From: Deltaproteobacteria bacterium
Lineage (GTDB): Bacteria > Myxococcota > XYA12-FULL-58-9 > JAUUZB01
Direction: 5' to 3'
NCBI GenBank assembly: GCA_030590185.1
Contig: JAUUZB010000170.1
Span: 1 to 7,248, forward strand
DNA: 7,248 nt
Below, one piece after another: positions 1 through 6,168 of this stretch. The first letter of the stretch is position 1; each line of letters starts with the position of its first letter. Position numbers and translations under genes: made by a program. A model generated the notes under the pieces. It was not told the origin of the DNA. It ran no database searches and was given only the letters and a program-made list of their open reading frames with translations.

Positions 1-959
1 ATCACGCTGCGGGCGCTGGTCCCGATGGAGCGCAACACCCCGAGCTCGTGAATGCGCTCGAATGTCGCCATGGTCATGGTGTTGAAGATCCCGAGCACCA
101 CCAGCAAGAAGACGATGAAGTCCATGCCGAAGGTCCCCTGGCGATCCGCCTCGATGCCGATCTCGATCTCCGGCATCATCTCGTTCCACGCCATCGCCTC
201 GAGGGCTTCGGGGTCGAGCAACGGCCGCTGGGTCGTGGGGTCCACCGCGGCGCGCAGCTTGGCCATGGCCTGCTTGGGCTGGATGCCGTTGGTCAGGTTG
301 ATCACCACCTGGTGAACGCTCTGACCGAGGGCAAAAAATTCCTGGGCGTCGGAGAGGTGCACAAAGACGGTGCTCTCGCCCATGTCGACGCTGCCGCCGC
401 CCGTCGTCACCCCGACCACACGAAACAGATCGTTGGCCGTGGAGCCGTCGGCGGCTTGGCTCAACAGGACCAGCTCCGAGCCCGGGGCCAGGCGCAGGCG
501 CTTGGCCAGAGTCTCACCGAGCACGGCCTCGCCGGCCGGTGCGTCGGAGAGACCGCGCCCTCCGGTGATTTGAATCATCTCGCTGCTCGCCCGCTCCTTG
601 GCCGGTTGCACACCGAGGATGTTGACCCCGCTCGAACGATCCTTCGCCGCCGCCAAGCCAAAGCCGACCACCCGGCGCAGGGCCGTGGATTCCGGCAGGA
701 CCTCGGCCACCACCGCCTCCACCGCCGCTGGGTCGCGCACCAGGGTGTAGATGTCGGGATCGTCGTTGTACCCTTGGCCGTGTACCTGCGCGTGGCCGAG
801 CATGCCTCGCGTGGCGATGTCGATCATGGTCGCGTACATGGTCTCGGCGTAGCTATGGGTGAACACCAGAGCCGCAGTGCCAAGGCTGAGGGCGGCGATG
901 GTGATCGAAGTCCGCCGCGTGTTGCGCCAGACATTTCGCCAGGCCATCTTGATGAGCAT
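1..959 (-). CDS. ABC transporter permease, FtsX/MacB-like (partial, C-terminus off the left edge)
   Basis: I translated the complement strand from the ATG at 959-957 and found it open to the left edge: 319 codons with no stop. The protein opens with MLIKMAWRNVWRNTRRTSIT, the usual start of this family: a short basic amphipathic stretch followed by TM1 (about residues 18-38). Residues ~40-275 form a soluble, MacB-type periplasmic domain. A second membrane segment follows at ~279-298 (DFIVFLLVVLGIFNTM), and then ERIHELGVLRSIGTS, the conserved cytoplasmic loop of FtsX-domain permeases. Family members usually have about 380-420 residues with four membrane segments, so two TMs are probably missing off-window. 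Such permeases pair with an ATPase in MacB- or LolCDE-type exporters that act on lipoproteins, peptides or other envelope substrates. The substrate here is unknown, and no ATPase gene lies upstream, so its partner is probably downstream or elsewhere. A strong GGAGGAGG Shine-Dalgarno (975-968) supports this start. A long plus-strand frame over the same bases is its antisense shadow. Confidence 0.93.
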   Translation of the reverse strand, partial: MLIKMAWRNVWRNTRRTSITIAALSLGTAALVFTHSYAETMYATMIDIATRGMLGHAQVHGQGYNDDPDIYTLVRDPAAVEAVVAEVLPESTALRRVVGFGLAAAKDRSSGVNILGVQPAKERASSEMIQITGGRGLSDAPAGEAVLGETLAKRLRLAPGSELVLLSQAADGSTANDLFRVVGVTTGGGSVDMGESTVFVHLSDAQEFFALGQSVHQVVINLTNGIQPKQAMAKLRAAVDPTTQRPLLDPEALEAMAWNEMMPEIEIGIEADRQGTFGMDFIVFLLVVLGIFNTMTMATFERIHELGVLRSIGTSARSV

Positions 960-967
960 GCTGCTCT

Positions 968-1013
968 CCTCCTCCGGGAGGATGAGTAACACATTGGTAC
1001 ACCCAGGAGGAGG
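968..1013 (-). promoter_or_regulatory. Possible Shine-Dalgarno-sequestering stem before the ABC permease
   Basis: In the minus-strand transcript, CCTCCTCC-T-GGG (1013-1002) can pair with CCCGGAGGAGG (978-968). This gives 11 base pairs with a single bulged U and a 23-nt loop. The 3' arm is the permease Shine-Dalgarno sequence itself, 8 nt from the ATG, so the folded form would hide the ribosome binding site. This would matter only if transcription starts upstream of 1013, which is not known. The complementarity is directly visible; a regulatory role is inference. Confidence 0.4.
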
Positions 1014-1251
1014 TTTCTGAGGCACCTGGCCGCGTCATAGGCTCACCCCGGTCGGCGCCCGATGGCTCCTCTTCATGCCGATGCCTGAGCTCGATCCCGC
1101 TGTCCTGCGCGGGCGGCTCATCGAAGACGAGTAGATCAACTATCGTGGGGAAGATCGGTGAGCGAGCGACTACGGGTCGCCAGGGAGATCGAGATGTTGC
1201 CCGGGGGCAAGAGTACCAGCCTGCGTACGCGTGCCCCTCGGCGACTTTTTG

Positions 1252-1280
1252 TTGAGCCACCCCGTCCCGTCGGCTAGCTT
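1252..1280 (+). promoter_or_regulatory. Weak sigma-70-like promoter candidate for the Cys-rich lipoprotein
   Basis: TTGAGC (1252-1257) and TAGCTT (1275-1280) are separated by 17 bp and lie about 45 bases before the start codon. The matches to the consensus are only 4/6 and 3/6. Correct spacing and position are the only support, and high-GC organisms often use divergent promoters. Confidence 0.2.
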
Positions 1281-1323
1281 TCCTACTCCAGCACACCCAA
1301 CCACGGGGAAGGAAAATCTACCC

Positions 1324-3399
1324 ATGAGAGCTCTAACGACGTTGCTATTTCTCGGAGCAGTCACATTCGCATTCGGTTGTGAGGGCGGCACCGGTGACAC
1401 GGGCGGGACCGGCGGGGACGGGGGTACGGGTGGCACCGCTGCAACGGGCGGCACAGGCGGCACAGGCGGCACAGGCGGCACGGGCGGCACCAACACCTGC
1501 GGCGACAACAACATCGGCGGCACGGAAGCCTGCGACGGCTCAGACCTCGACGGCAACAACTGCGCGAGCATGGGTGCAGCCTTCGGCGGTACCCTCTCCT
1601 GCACGGCCGCCTGTGTCTTCGACGACACGGCCTGCAACTACGAGCAGTTCTGCGGCAACGACAGCGCCGAGGGCAGCGAGCCGTGCGACGGCACCGACAT
1701 CGGCACCGCCACCTGTATGGACGCCGGCTACGCCTCGGGGACCCTGGCGTGCACCACCTGCGTCTTCGACTTCACCGACTGCATCGGCGGCACGCCGGCG
1801 GTCTGCCCGGACGGTGTAATGAACGGCCTCGAGGATTGCGACGGCGCCGACCTCGATGGCGTCATCTGCGCGGACCTCGATGGCTTCCGCGGCGGCACCC
1901 TGGCCTGCAACGCGGACTGCACCTTTGACACCGCCGACTGCATCAGCAGCACGCCCGTCTGCGGCGACGGTTTCGCCGACGGCTCAGAGGAATGCGACGG
2001 CTTTGATCTCGCGGGCTCCACCTGCGCCGATGCCGGCTTCCAGAGCGGGCAGCTCGCCTGCGCCGCCGGGTGCACCTTCGACACCGCCGACTGCAGCAAC
2101 GACGCACCCAGCCGTGATGATCAGTTCATGGATCTCTACTGCGATCTCATCAGTCCATGCCTGGGCGTTCGCGTCGACATGTGTCACCTCATGCTCCCCG
2201 GCTGCGGCGAGATCAGCTTCGACGACGGCATGACTCTGGACTCCATGACAGAGATTGAGTTCCAGGCCTGCATGACGCTGATCGGGACCTTCACCTGCGC
2301 CACCATGGAAGAGGAGCCGGCCGACGCGATGGGCTGCCCGCTCATCCAAGCGCCCGCGGCTGCCGGTGAGGCTTGCGATTGGGAGGGGGATTGCATCGAC
2401 GGTCTAATGTGCGACGACTTCACGGACCCCGGGTGCCCCACCTGCGCGCCGCTCGGCCAGACCGACGACCCGTGCGAATGGGACGAGTACTGCGCGGTCG
2501 GTTTCTTCTGTTTCGACGACGGCGTCAACCCGAACAGCTGCCAACCGTTGGGTGGGACCGACGCAGCCTGCCAATGGGACGGTCAATGTTTGGCCAGCCA
2601 CTACTGCGACTGGAGCGGCGCAGATCCGGTTTGCCGGCCACGCATCGCCTTGAGCGGTGACTGTACCGGAGCCAGCCAAGGCTGCGATGTCGGCCTGGCC
2701 TGTCTCGCCGATATCTGCATCGCACCGCAGGCAGATGGCGCAACCTGCGACGAGGACGAGCACTGCATCGGCTGGTGCGACTCGAGCACCTGGACCTGTG
2801 CCGCCCCCAAGGCCGACGGCGAAGCGTGCGAGCCCTGGGGCTCCGACCGGGAGTGCATCAACGAGTGCTCGTGGGACACGGACACCTGCATCAACCCAGA
2901 CATCCAGGTACCGCTCGGCGGCGACTGCAGCATCAACGCCTGCATGTATCCCAACCTCTGTGCCTACGACATCTGCGTCGCCCCTGGGGACATCGGCGAG
3001 GCCTGTCCGGGGGACCCCTCTGGTGATCCCGGTTGTCTCGCCGGCCTCGACTGCGTCGACGGCATCTGTCAATTCCCGGACGGCTTCGGCTGCGACATCG
3101 CGCTCGGCGAGGCCTGCATGCTCAACGACGGTTGCGCCACCGGCGGCTACTGCGACTACAGTACCGATATCTGTCTCCCCCAGGCCTTGGAGGATGAGGT
3201 GTGCGACGACTGGGTCGAGGAAGGGTGCGTCACCGGTCTACTCTGTATCTGGGATGTTGGCGCCAGCGAGTACTACTGCTCGTTGCCCCTCGCCAACGAC
3301 ATCGTGTGCGGTTGGGACGGGGTGTGCGCCAGCGACTACTGCGCCTGGGATGAAACCGCCCAAGATGAGATCTGCCAAGACGCGCCGATCTGTCAGTAG
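1324..3399 (+). CDS. Very Cys-rich repeat lipoprotein (myxobacterial Cys repeats plus Dickkopf-like repeats)
   Basis: This 691-residue exported protein has about 80 cysteines. ATG 1324 is preferred over the in-frame upstream codon at 1231 for two reasons: GGGGAAGGA lies at 1305-1313, and a lipoprotein signal (MRALTTLLFLGAVTFAFGC) follows with lipobox Cys19. Residues 20-56 are a Gly/Thr-rich linker. Residues 59-257 hold four 51-52-residue units, starting at Cys59, 110, 161 and 213. Each has six Cys and resembles the Myxococcus cysteine-rich repeat: CGDG..G.E.CDG.DL...C....G..G.L.C...C.FDT..C. Residues 273-338 form a third segment with seven Cys (YCDLISPC...). Residues 351-684 hold about eleven repeats of ~28-35 residues with the Dickkopf_N-like pattern C...C..GL.C....C, usually followed by a short AP.G-type linker. 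The composition is very acidic. The protein is probably anchored to the outer membrane or cell surface and held by disulfides. Its biochemical role is unknown; adhesion, matrix or binding roles are guesses. The gene is monocistronic, with a convergent neighbour. Confidence 0.93.
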   Translation: MRALTTLLFLGAVTFAFGCEGGTGDTGGTGGDGGTGGTAATGGTGGTGGTGGTGGTNTCGDNNIGGTEACDGSDLDGNNCASMGAAFGGTLSCTAACVFDDTACNYEQFCGNDSAEGSEPCDGTDIGTATCMDAGYASGTLACTTCVFDFTDCIGGTPAVCPDGVMNGLEDCDGADLDGVICADLDGFRGGTLACNADCTFDTADCISSTPVCGDGFADGSEECDGFDLAGSTCADAGFQSGQLACAAGCTFDTADCSNDAPSRDDQFMDLYCDLISPCLGVRVDMCHLMLPGCGEISFDDGMTLDSMTEIEFQACMTLIGTFTCATMEEEPADAMGCPLIQAPAAAGEACDWEGDCIDGLMCDDFTDPGCPTCAPLGQTDDPCEWDEYCAVGFFCFDDGVNPNSCQPLGGTDAACQWDGQCLASHYCDWSGADPVCRPRIALSGDCTGASQGCDVGLACLADICIAPQADGATCDEDEHCIGWCDSSTWTCAAPKADGEACEPWGSDRECINECSWDTDTCINPDIQVPLGGDCSINACMYPNLCAYDICVAPGDIGEACPGDPSGDPGCLAGLDCVDGICQFPDGFGCDIALGEACMLNDGCATGGYCDYSTDICLPQALEDEVCDDWVEEGCVTGLLCIWDVGASEYYCSLPLANDIVCGWDGVCASDYCAWDETAQDEICQDAPICQ
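1381..1491 (+). repeat. Gly/Thr-coding low-complexity tract with a 9-bp tandem repeat
   Basis: This tract encodes the linker after the lipidated Cys of the 691-residue lipoprotein. Within it, 1447-1491 consists of five head-to-tail 9-bp units, GGCGGCAC followed by A, A, A, G, C, each coding Gly-Gly-Thr. Earlier parts are looser GGT/GGD variants. The unit is a multiple of three, so copy-number change by slippage would lengthen or shorten the linker without breaking the frame. Confidence 0.9.
1498..2094 (+). repeat. Four tandem Cys-rich units inside the lipoprotein gene
   Basis: The units begin at codons 1498, 1651, 1804 and 1960, so periods are 153, 153 and 156 bp. Each encodes six cysteines at matching positions around a CDG.D core and a C.FDT..C ending. 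Units 3 and 4 are the closest pair: both end in CTFDTADC. The DNA has diverged more than the protein pattern, which suggests old duplications kept by selection on the disulfide framework. Confidence 0.88.
2374..3375 (+). repeat. Array of about eleven Dickkopf-like four-Cys repeats
   Basis: Residues 351-684 of the lipoprotein repeat a pattern of four cysteines every 28-35 residues. Examples are AACQWDGQCLASHYC and IVCGWDGVCASDYC. Linkers such as APLG, QPLGG and APKADGE join the units. Two units carry one extra Cys (DPGCPTC near the start, and GCDIALGEAC late in the array). Loop lengths vary, so this is a degenerate protein-level repeat, not a DNA tandem repeat. Confidence 0.82.
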
Positions 3400-3413
3400 C
3401 TAGCTCACCTCAC

Positions 3414-3450
3414 CCGGTACCGGGCTCGCGTCGTGCGGGTCCGGTACCGG
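3414..3450. terminator. Paired CCGGTACCGG palindromes between convergent genes; possible bidirectional terminator
   Basis: The same 10-bp perfect palindrome occurs at 3414-3423 and 3441-3450. Because each copy is self-complementary, the two can also pair as the arms of a stem with a 17-nt loop. The element starts 14 bases after the lipoprotein stop, and the regulator stop lies about 70 bases further on, so it could end transcripts from both sides. No T-run follows on either strand. An intrinsic terminator is therefore uncertain, and a protein-binding pair of sites is an alternative. Confidence 0.4.
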
Positions 3451-3521
3451 CGTTGTGCCTCCCCCCCGTGCGCAAAATGCCCACGGCCACCGGGGTCGAC
3501 TCCCTGTCTCCCGGCGCGAGC

Positions 3522-4919
3522 TCAGCCTGGCACGTCGATCCCATACTTCTTGATCTTCCGCCACAGGGTCGTCTTACTGATCCCCAACTCGAGGGCCGTG
3601 GCCGACCGGCGGTAGCCATTGCGTCGCAGCGCCTCGGCGATGGTACGCGCCTCCATGGTGACGAGCCGGGCACCCGACGCGGCACGGCTGGGAACCGGCG
3701 CTGGCGGCCGCTCGCCGGATCGCTCGCCGGCTCCCTCCACCAACCGCTCCGGCAAATGCTCAGGGAGGATCATGCCGCCCGGGCAGAGCACAAAGGCGTG
3801 CTCGATGATGTTCTTGAGCTCGCGCACGTTCCCCGGAAAGTCGTAGCGCAACAATATCGCCATCGCCTCATCGGCGATGCCGGCGATGTCCTTGTTGCGC
3901 TGGCGGCGCAAGCGATGGAGGAAATGGTCAGCGAGCAACGGCACGTCATCCCGCCGACTCGCCAGATCCGGCAGCGCTATCTCCATGACGCTCAAGCGAT
4001 AGAAGAGGTCCTCCCGAAACTTGCCCGCCGCCATCAGAGCCGGCAGATCCTTGTTGGTGGCGGCCACGATCCGAACGTCAGCGTCGTAGCTGCGCGTGTC
4101 GCCGAGCGGCTCGTAGACCCTCTCTTGCAGCACCCGCAGCAACCGCGCCTGCATCGCCGGGGAGACGTCACCGATCTCATCGAGGAACACGGTGCCCCCC
4201 TCGGCCTGAGCGAACTTGCCGGGGTGGTCTTTGTGAGCGTCGGTGAAGGCGCCCTTGCGATATCCGAAGAGCTCCGACTCGAGCAGGGTGTCCGGTAGCG
4301 CCGCACAGTTGATCGTCACTAAGGGGCCGTCGCAACGGGGGCTGAGATCGTGGATGGCGCGGGCGATCAGCTCCTTGCCTGTGCCACTCGGGCCGGTGAT
4401 CAACACCGTGCTGTCGTTGCGCGCGATGTCCGGGAGCAACGAGAAGATCTTGCGGATGCGATGGTTGCGGCTGACGATATCGTGGAAGGAGCTCTCCTCG
4501 GTGAGTTCCTCGCGCCGGCCATCCATTGCCGACAAATCCCGGAAGGTCTCGACGCCGCCTGACACACGGCCCTGCTCGTCCCGCAGCACCGCGGTGCTGA
4601 TGCTGATCGGGACGCTGCGGCCATCGGGGCGCACGACATAGATCGCGCGGCCCGAGATGTTCTGGCCGGTCTCCAGGGTCTGTCGGAGAGCGCAATCGGT
4701 TTCGCAGATGTTCGAGCGGAAGATGCCGTGGCAGGTGTTGCCGATGGCGAACTCCCGGGAGATCCCGAGGATCTCCTCCGCCGCCCGGTTAAAGGAGGTG
4801 ATCCGCCATTCCTCGTCCACCGTGAACACGCCGTCGGCCACGCTGTCGAGGATCACCTCGGTGAAGCTGGCCGGGGTTGGCGGACGACCCTCCGGGTCGG
4901 TCTCTGTCTTCTTTCCCAC
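3522..4919 (-). CDS. PAS domain sigma-54-dependent transcriptional activator (PAS-AAA+-Fis HTH)
   Basis: This is a bacterial enhancer-binding protein that remodels sigma-54 RNA polymerase by ATP hydrolysis. From GTG 4919 it has 465 residues. A PAS sensor spans ~18-130 ([21 protein letters not shown]). Cys63, Cys72 and Cys76 form a C-x8-C-x3-C cluster inside it. The AAA+ domain follows from ~148: Walker A GPSGTGKE (176-183), a sigma-54 loop reading GAFTDA (223-228) instead of the canonical GAFTGA, Walker [12 protein letters not shown] (241-251), FREDLFYRL (301-309) and [10 protein letters not shown] (361-370). A Fis-type HTH ends the protein (~424-460, [20 protein letters not shown]). There is no receiver domain, so control is by PAS ligand or redox state, not by phosphorelay. 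The frame is open back to GTG 5051, but that start would overlap the upstream gene by about 59 bases and add unconserved, Arg-rich sequence. GTG 4919 lacks a clear Shine-Dalgarno, so the exact start is uncertain (TTG 4955 is possible). It is probably co-transcribed with the two thioredoxin-fold genes. No sigma-54 promoter was found in the window. Confidence 0.95.
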   Translation of the reverse strand: MGKKTETDPEGRPPTPASFTEVILDSVADGVFTVDEEWRITSFNRAAEEILGISREFAIGNTCHGIFRSNICETDCALRQTLETGQNISGRAIYVVRPDGRSVPISISTAVLRDEQGRVSGGVETFRDLSAMDGRREELTEESSFHDIVSRNHRIRKIFSLLPDIARNDSTVLITGPSGTGKELIARAIHDLSPRCDGPLVTINCAALPDTLLESELFGYRKGAFTDAHKDHPGKFAQAEGGTVFLDEIGDVSPAMQARLLRVLQERVYEPLGDTRSYDADVRIVAATNKDLPALMAAGKFREDLFYRLSVMEIALPDLASRRDDVPLLADHFLHRLRRQRNKDIAGIADEAMAILLRYDFPGNVRELKNIIEHAFVLCPGGMILPEHLPERLVEGAGERSGERPPAPVPSRAASGARLVTMEARTIAEALRRNGYRRSATALELGISKTTLWRKIKKYGIDVPG

Positions 4920-4947
4920 GTCGTGCAGATTGGGCGCGCGCCGCCGT

Positions 4948-4966
4948 CCGGTCAAGCTCTGACCGG
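4948..4966. promoter_or_regulatory. Perfect inverted repeat before the sigma-54 activator; operator candidate
   Basis: CCGGTCA (4948-4954) and TGACCGG (4960-4966) are exact complements around a 5-bp centre. The repeat lies in the 73-base gap between the AhpC-like gene stop (4993) and the GTG start of the regulator (4919). Fis-type HTH dimers bind dyads of this kind, so autoregulation is plausible. No T-run follows on either strand, which argues against a simple terminator. An attenuating hairpin in the mRNA remains possible. Confidence 0.4.
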
Positions 4967-4992
4967 CGTAATCCGACGCCCTGGCACAGGCC

Positions 4993-5604
4993 TCAGCCCT
5001 GCATCTTGATCGAACAACCGAGCGCTTTGGTCTCGGCCAACGGCACGGCACGGCCCGCGATCACCGCCTCGAGGGCGTCCCGCAGGAACCGCTTGGTGAC
5101 CCCGGTGGCGTCGGAGTAGTTGTCGTCGATAGCACCGTGGTAGACCAAGGCGTTCGCGGCGTCGAACAGGAAGACCTCCGGCGTCTTGCTGGCACCGTAC
5201 GCCTGGGCCAGCCGAGAGCCGCTGTCGACCACGTACCCGAAGCGCTGACCGAGATCCTTGGAACGCCGCTTCATGGTCTCGAAGCCATCTTCTTCGTAGC
5301 GGCTCGGGTCGTTGGAGTTGATCGCGATCACCCCGATACCCTTGCCCACGAACTCATTGCCGAGTGCCGTGATGCGCTCGTCCCATGCCTTGACGTAAGG
5401 GCAATGGTTGCAGGTGAAGATCACCAACGTCCCCTTGGCGCCCTTGACGTCGACGACGGCGAGCTGTTTGCCATCGACGTTTGTCATCTCCACGTCGGAC
5501 AACGGCGGGGCTGCGCCGAGCGCCAACCGGGACTTGGCGTCCGCCTGGCAGGCAACCAACAACAGGGAAACGCCGAACAGGACAGCAGTCATCGTACGAG
5601 ACAC
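4993..5604 (-). CDS. Thioredoxin-fold AhpC/TSA-family lipoprotein with a CNHC motif
   Basis: This 203-residue exported redox protein matches a well-known thioredoxin/peroxiredoxin-like family with the signature VIFTCNHCPYVKAW. A lipoprotein signal is visible (AVLFGVSLLLVAC, lipobox Cys19). The thioredoxin fold runs from ~30 to 185: candidate redox pair Cys65/Cys68, then GVIAINSND (91-99) and a cis-Pro region TPEVFLFD (141-148). The C-terminal GCSIK (196-200) corresponds to the conserved GCxIK tail of the family and adds another conserved Cys. It is likely tethered in the envelope as a thiol-disulfide oxidoreductase or peroxide-reducing protein; the substrate is unknown. Start choice: GTG 5604 has GAGGAGG (5616-5610) 5 nt away, while ATG 5592 would be 17 nt away, so GTG is preferred. 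The gene begins 12 bases after the stop of the TlpA-like gene, and its Shine-Dalgarno abuts that stop, so the two are almost certainly co-transcribed. Confidence 0.93.
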   Translation of the reverse strand: MSRTMTAVLFGVSLLLVACQADAKSRLALGAAPPLSDVEMTNVDGKQLAVVDVKGAKGTLVIFTCNHCPYVKAWDERITALGNEFVGKGIGVIAINSNDPSRYEEDGFETMKRRSKDLGQRFGYVVDSGSRLAQAYGASKTPEVFLFDAANALVYHGAIDDNYSDATGVTKRFLRDALEAVIAGRAVPLAETKALGCSIKMQG

Positions 5605-5609
5605 GGCGG

Positions 5610-5616
5610 CCTCCTC
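5610..5616 (-). promoter_or_regulatory. Shine-Dalgarno that fixes a GTG start
   Basis: GAGGAGG on the minus strand lies 5 nt before GTG 5604 and directly next to the TGA of the upstream thioredoxin gene (5619-5617). It selects the GTG over the in-frame ATG 12 bases later and implies translation soon after termination on a shared transcript. Confidence 0.75.
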
Positions 5617-6129
5617 TCAAGAGCCGAGCAGCGTCTCAATGGCGCGCTCGAGCTCGGAAATCTCAACCTCCCCCTCCCACAACTCCCGGCGCTGGCCCTC
5701 GGCATCGTACAGGATGTTCAAGGGCTGGGCGCCGGACCACTCGCGGTCGATCCCATCGATGAAGGCGGCATCCGGCTGACGCTTGATCCAGGTAGGGAAG
5801 GTCACCCGCACCTTGCGCAGGAAACGCTCGGCGGCCCGTTTTCCGGTGGGCGGATCGGTCGAGACCAGGATCAGGCGGAAACCCTGGGCCCCATATTTCT
5901 GGCGCAGCCGCACCAAGTCCGGCATCTCCCGCTTGCAGGGCTCACACCAGGTGGACCAGACGTTGAGCAGGATCGCCTTGCCGCCGGCGCTCTCGATCGC
6001 CTCGTGGATGGTAGCCGCGGTGGCCGGGCGCAATTCGATCGCCGCATCAGCAGCGTGGGCGCTCGGCGCGGCGACCGCCACCAAGAGGGCCAGGCCCAAT
6101 CCCGCCCCCGATCGCAACATGACCTTCAT
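5617..6129 (-). CDS. TlpA-like periplasmic thioredoxin (WCEPC)
   Basis: This 170-residue protein has a cleavable signal peptide (MKVMLRSGAGLGLALLVAVA, cleavage likely after AHA at ~26). It is followed by a thioredoxin domain of the TlpA/ResA type. The active site is NVWSTWCEPCKREMP, with Cys62 and Cys65. LILVSTDPP (87-95) and an AQPLNILYD segment (135-142, with Pro136 at the cis-Pro position) complete the fold. TlpA-like proteins reduce disulfides in the periplasm, commonly in cytochrome c or copper-centre maturation. No such partner gene is visible here, so the substrate is open. ATG 6129 is chosen because it begins the signal peptide; the frame extends to a TTG at 6168 inside a hairpin. No strong Shine-Dalgarno precedes 6129 (GAGGA is ~19 nt away), so ATG 6120 cannot be excluded. 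It is the first gene of the apparent three-gene operon with the AhpC-like lipoprotein and the sigma-54 activator. Confidence 0.93.
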   Translation of the reverse strand: MKVMLRSGAGLGLALLVAVAAPSAHAADAAIELRPATAATIHEAIESAGGKAILLNVWSTWCEPCKREMPDLVRLRQKYGAQGFRLILVSTDPPTGKRAAERFLRKVRVTFPTWIKRQPDAAFIDGIDREWSGAQPLNILYDAEGQRRELWEGEVEISELERAIETLLGS

Positions 6130-6168
6130 CTGTCTGAAGAAGGTGTGTCCTCGATGGCGAAGGTGCAA

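Larger units (their letters stand above)
960..1323. other. Divergent intergenic region with doubtful ORF scraps
   Basis: This 364-base stretch separates the leftward permease from the rightward lipoprotein. No convincing gene is seen. On the plus strand, a short frame begins at ATG 1075 (MPMPELDPAVLRGRLIEDE) and meets TAG at 1132. It stays readable (INYRGEDR) to a TGA at 1159. In another frame, GTG 1158 to the stop at 1275-1277 reads VSERLRVAREIEMLPGGKST and then a basic stretch. The adjoining protein-like fragments could be the remains of a frameshifted small gene, but no family was recognised. The region must also hold the promoters of both flanking genes. Confidence 0.35.

Noticed and set aside
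48..989. Long plus-strand open frame (313 residues, rich in His, Arg and Gly)
   Set aside because: It is antisense to the ABC permease, whose protein is a clear family match with a strong ribosome binding site. Composition is typical of a high-GC shadow frame.
853..1296. Minus-strand frame containing LLVFDEPPAQ, reminiscent of an ABC ATPase Walker B
   Set aside because: There is no signature motif before it and no proper continuation after it. The frame also overlaps the permease in a different register. The match is short and probably chance.
1170..1637. Minus-strand proline-rich frame with repeated PPVPP
   Set aside because: It is the exact antisense of the Gly-Gly-Thr linker repeats in the lipoprotein gene.
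1381..3399. CRISPR-like or mobile repeat array
   Set aside because: All repeats are in-frame protein repeats within one gene. There are no identical direct repeats with unique spacers, and no transposase or terminal inverted repeats were seen.
3453..4298. Plus-strand frame of 281 residues
   Set aside because: It runs antisense to the well-supported AAA+ and HTH parts of the sigma-54 activator and has no recognisable domain.
4920..5051. N-terminal extension of the sigma-54 activator to GTG 5051
   Set aside because: It would overlap the AhpC-like gene by about 59 bases, crosses a perfect inverted repeat, and adds Arg-rich sequence with no domain. The PAS domain is complete without it.
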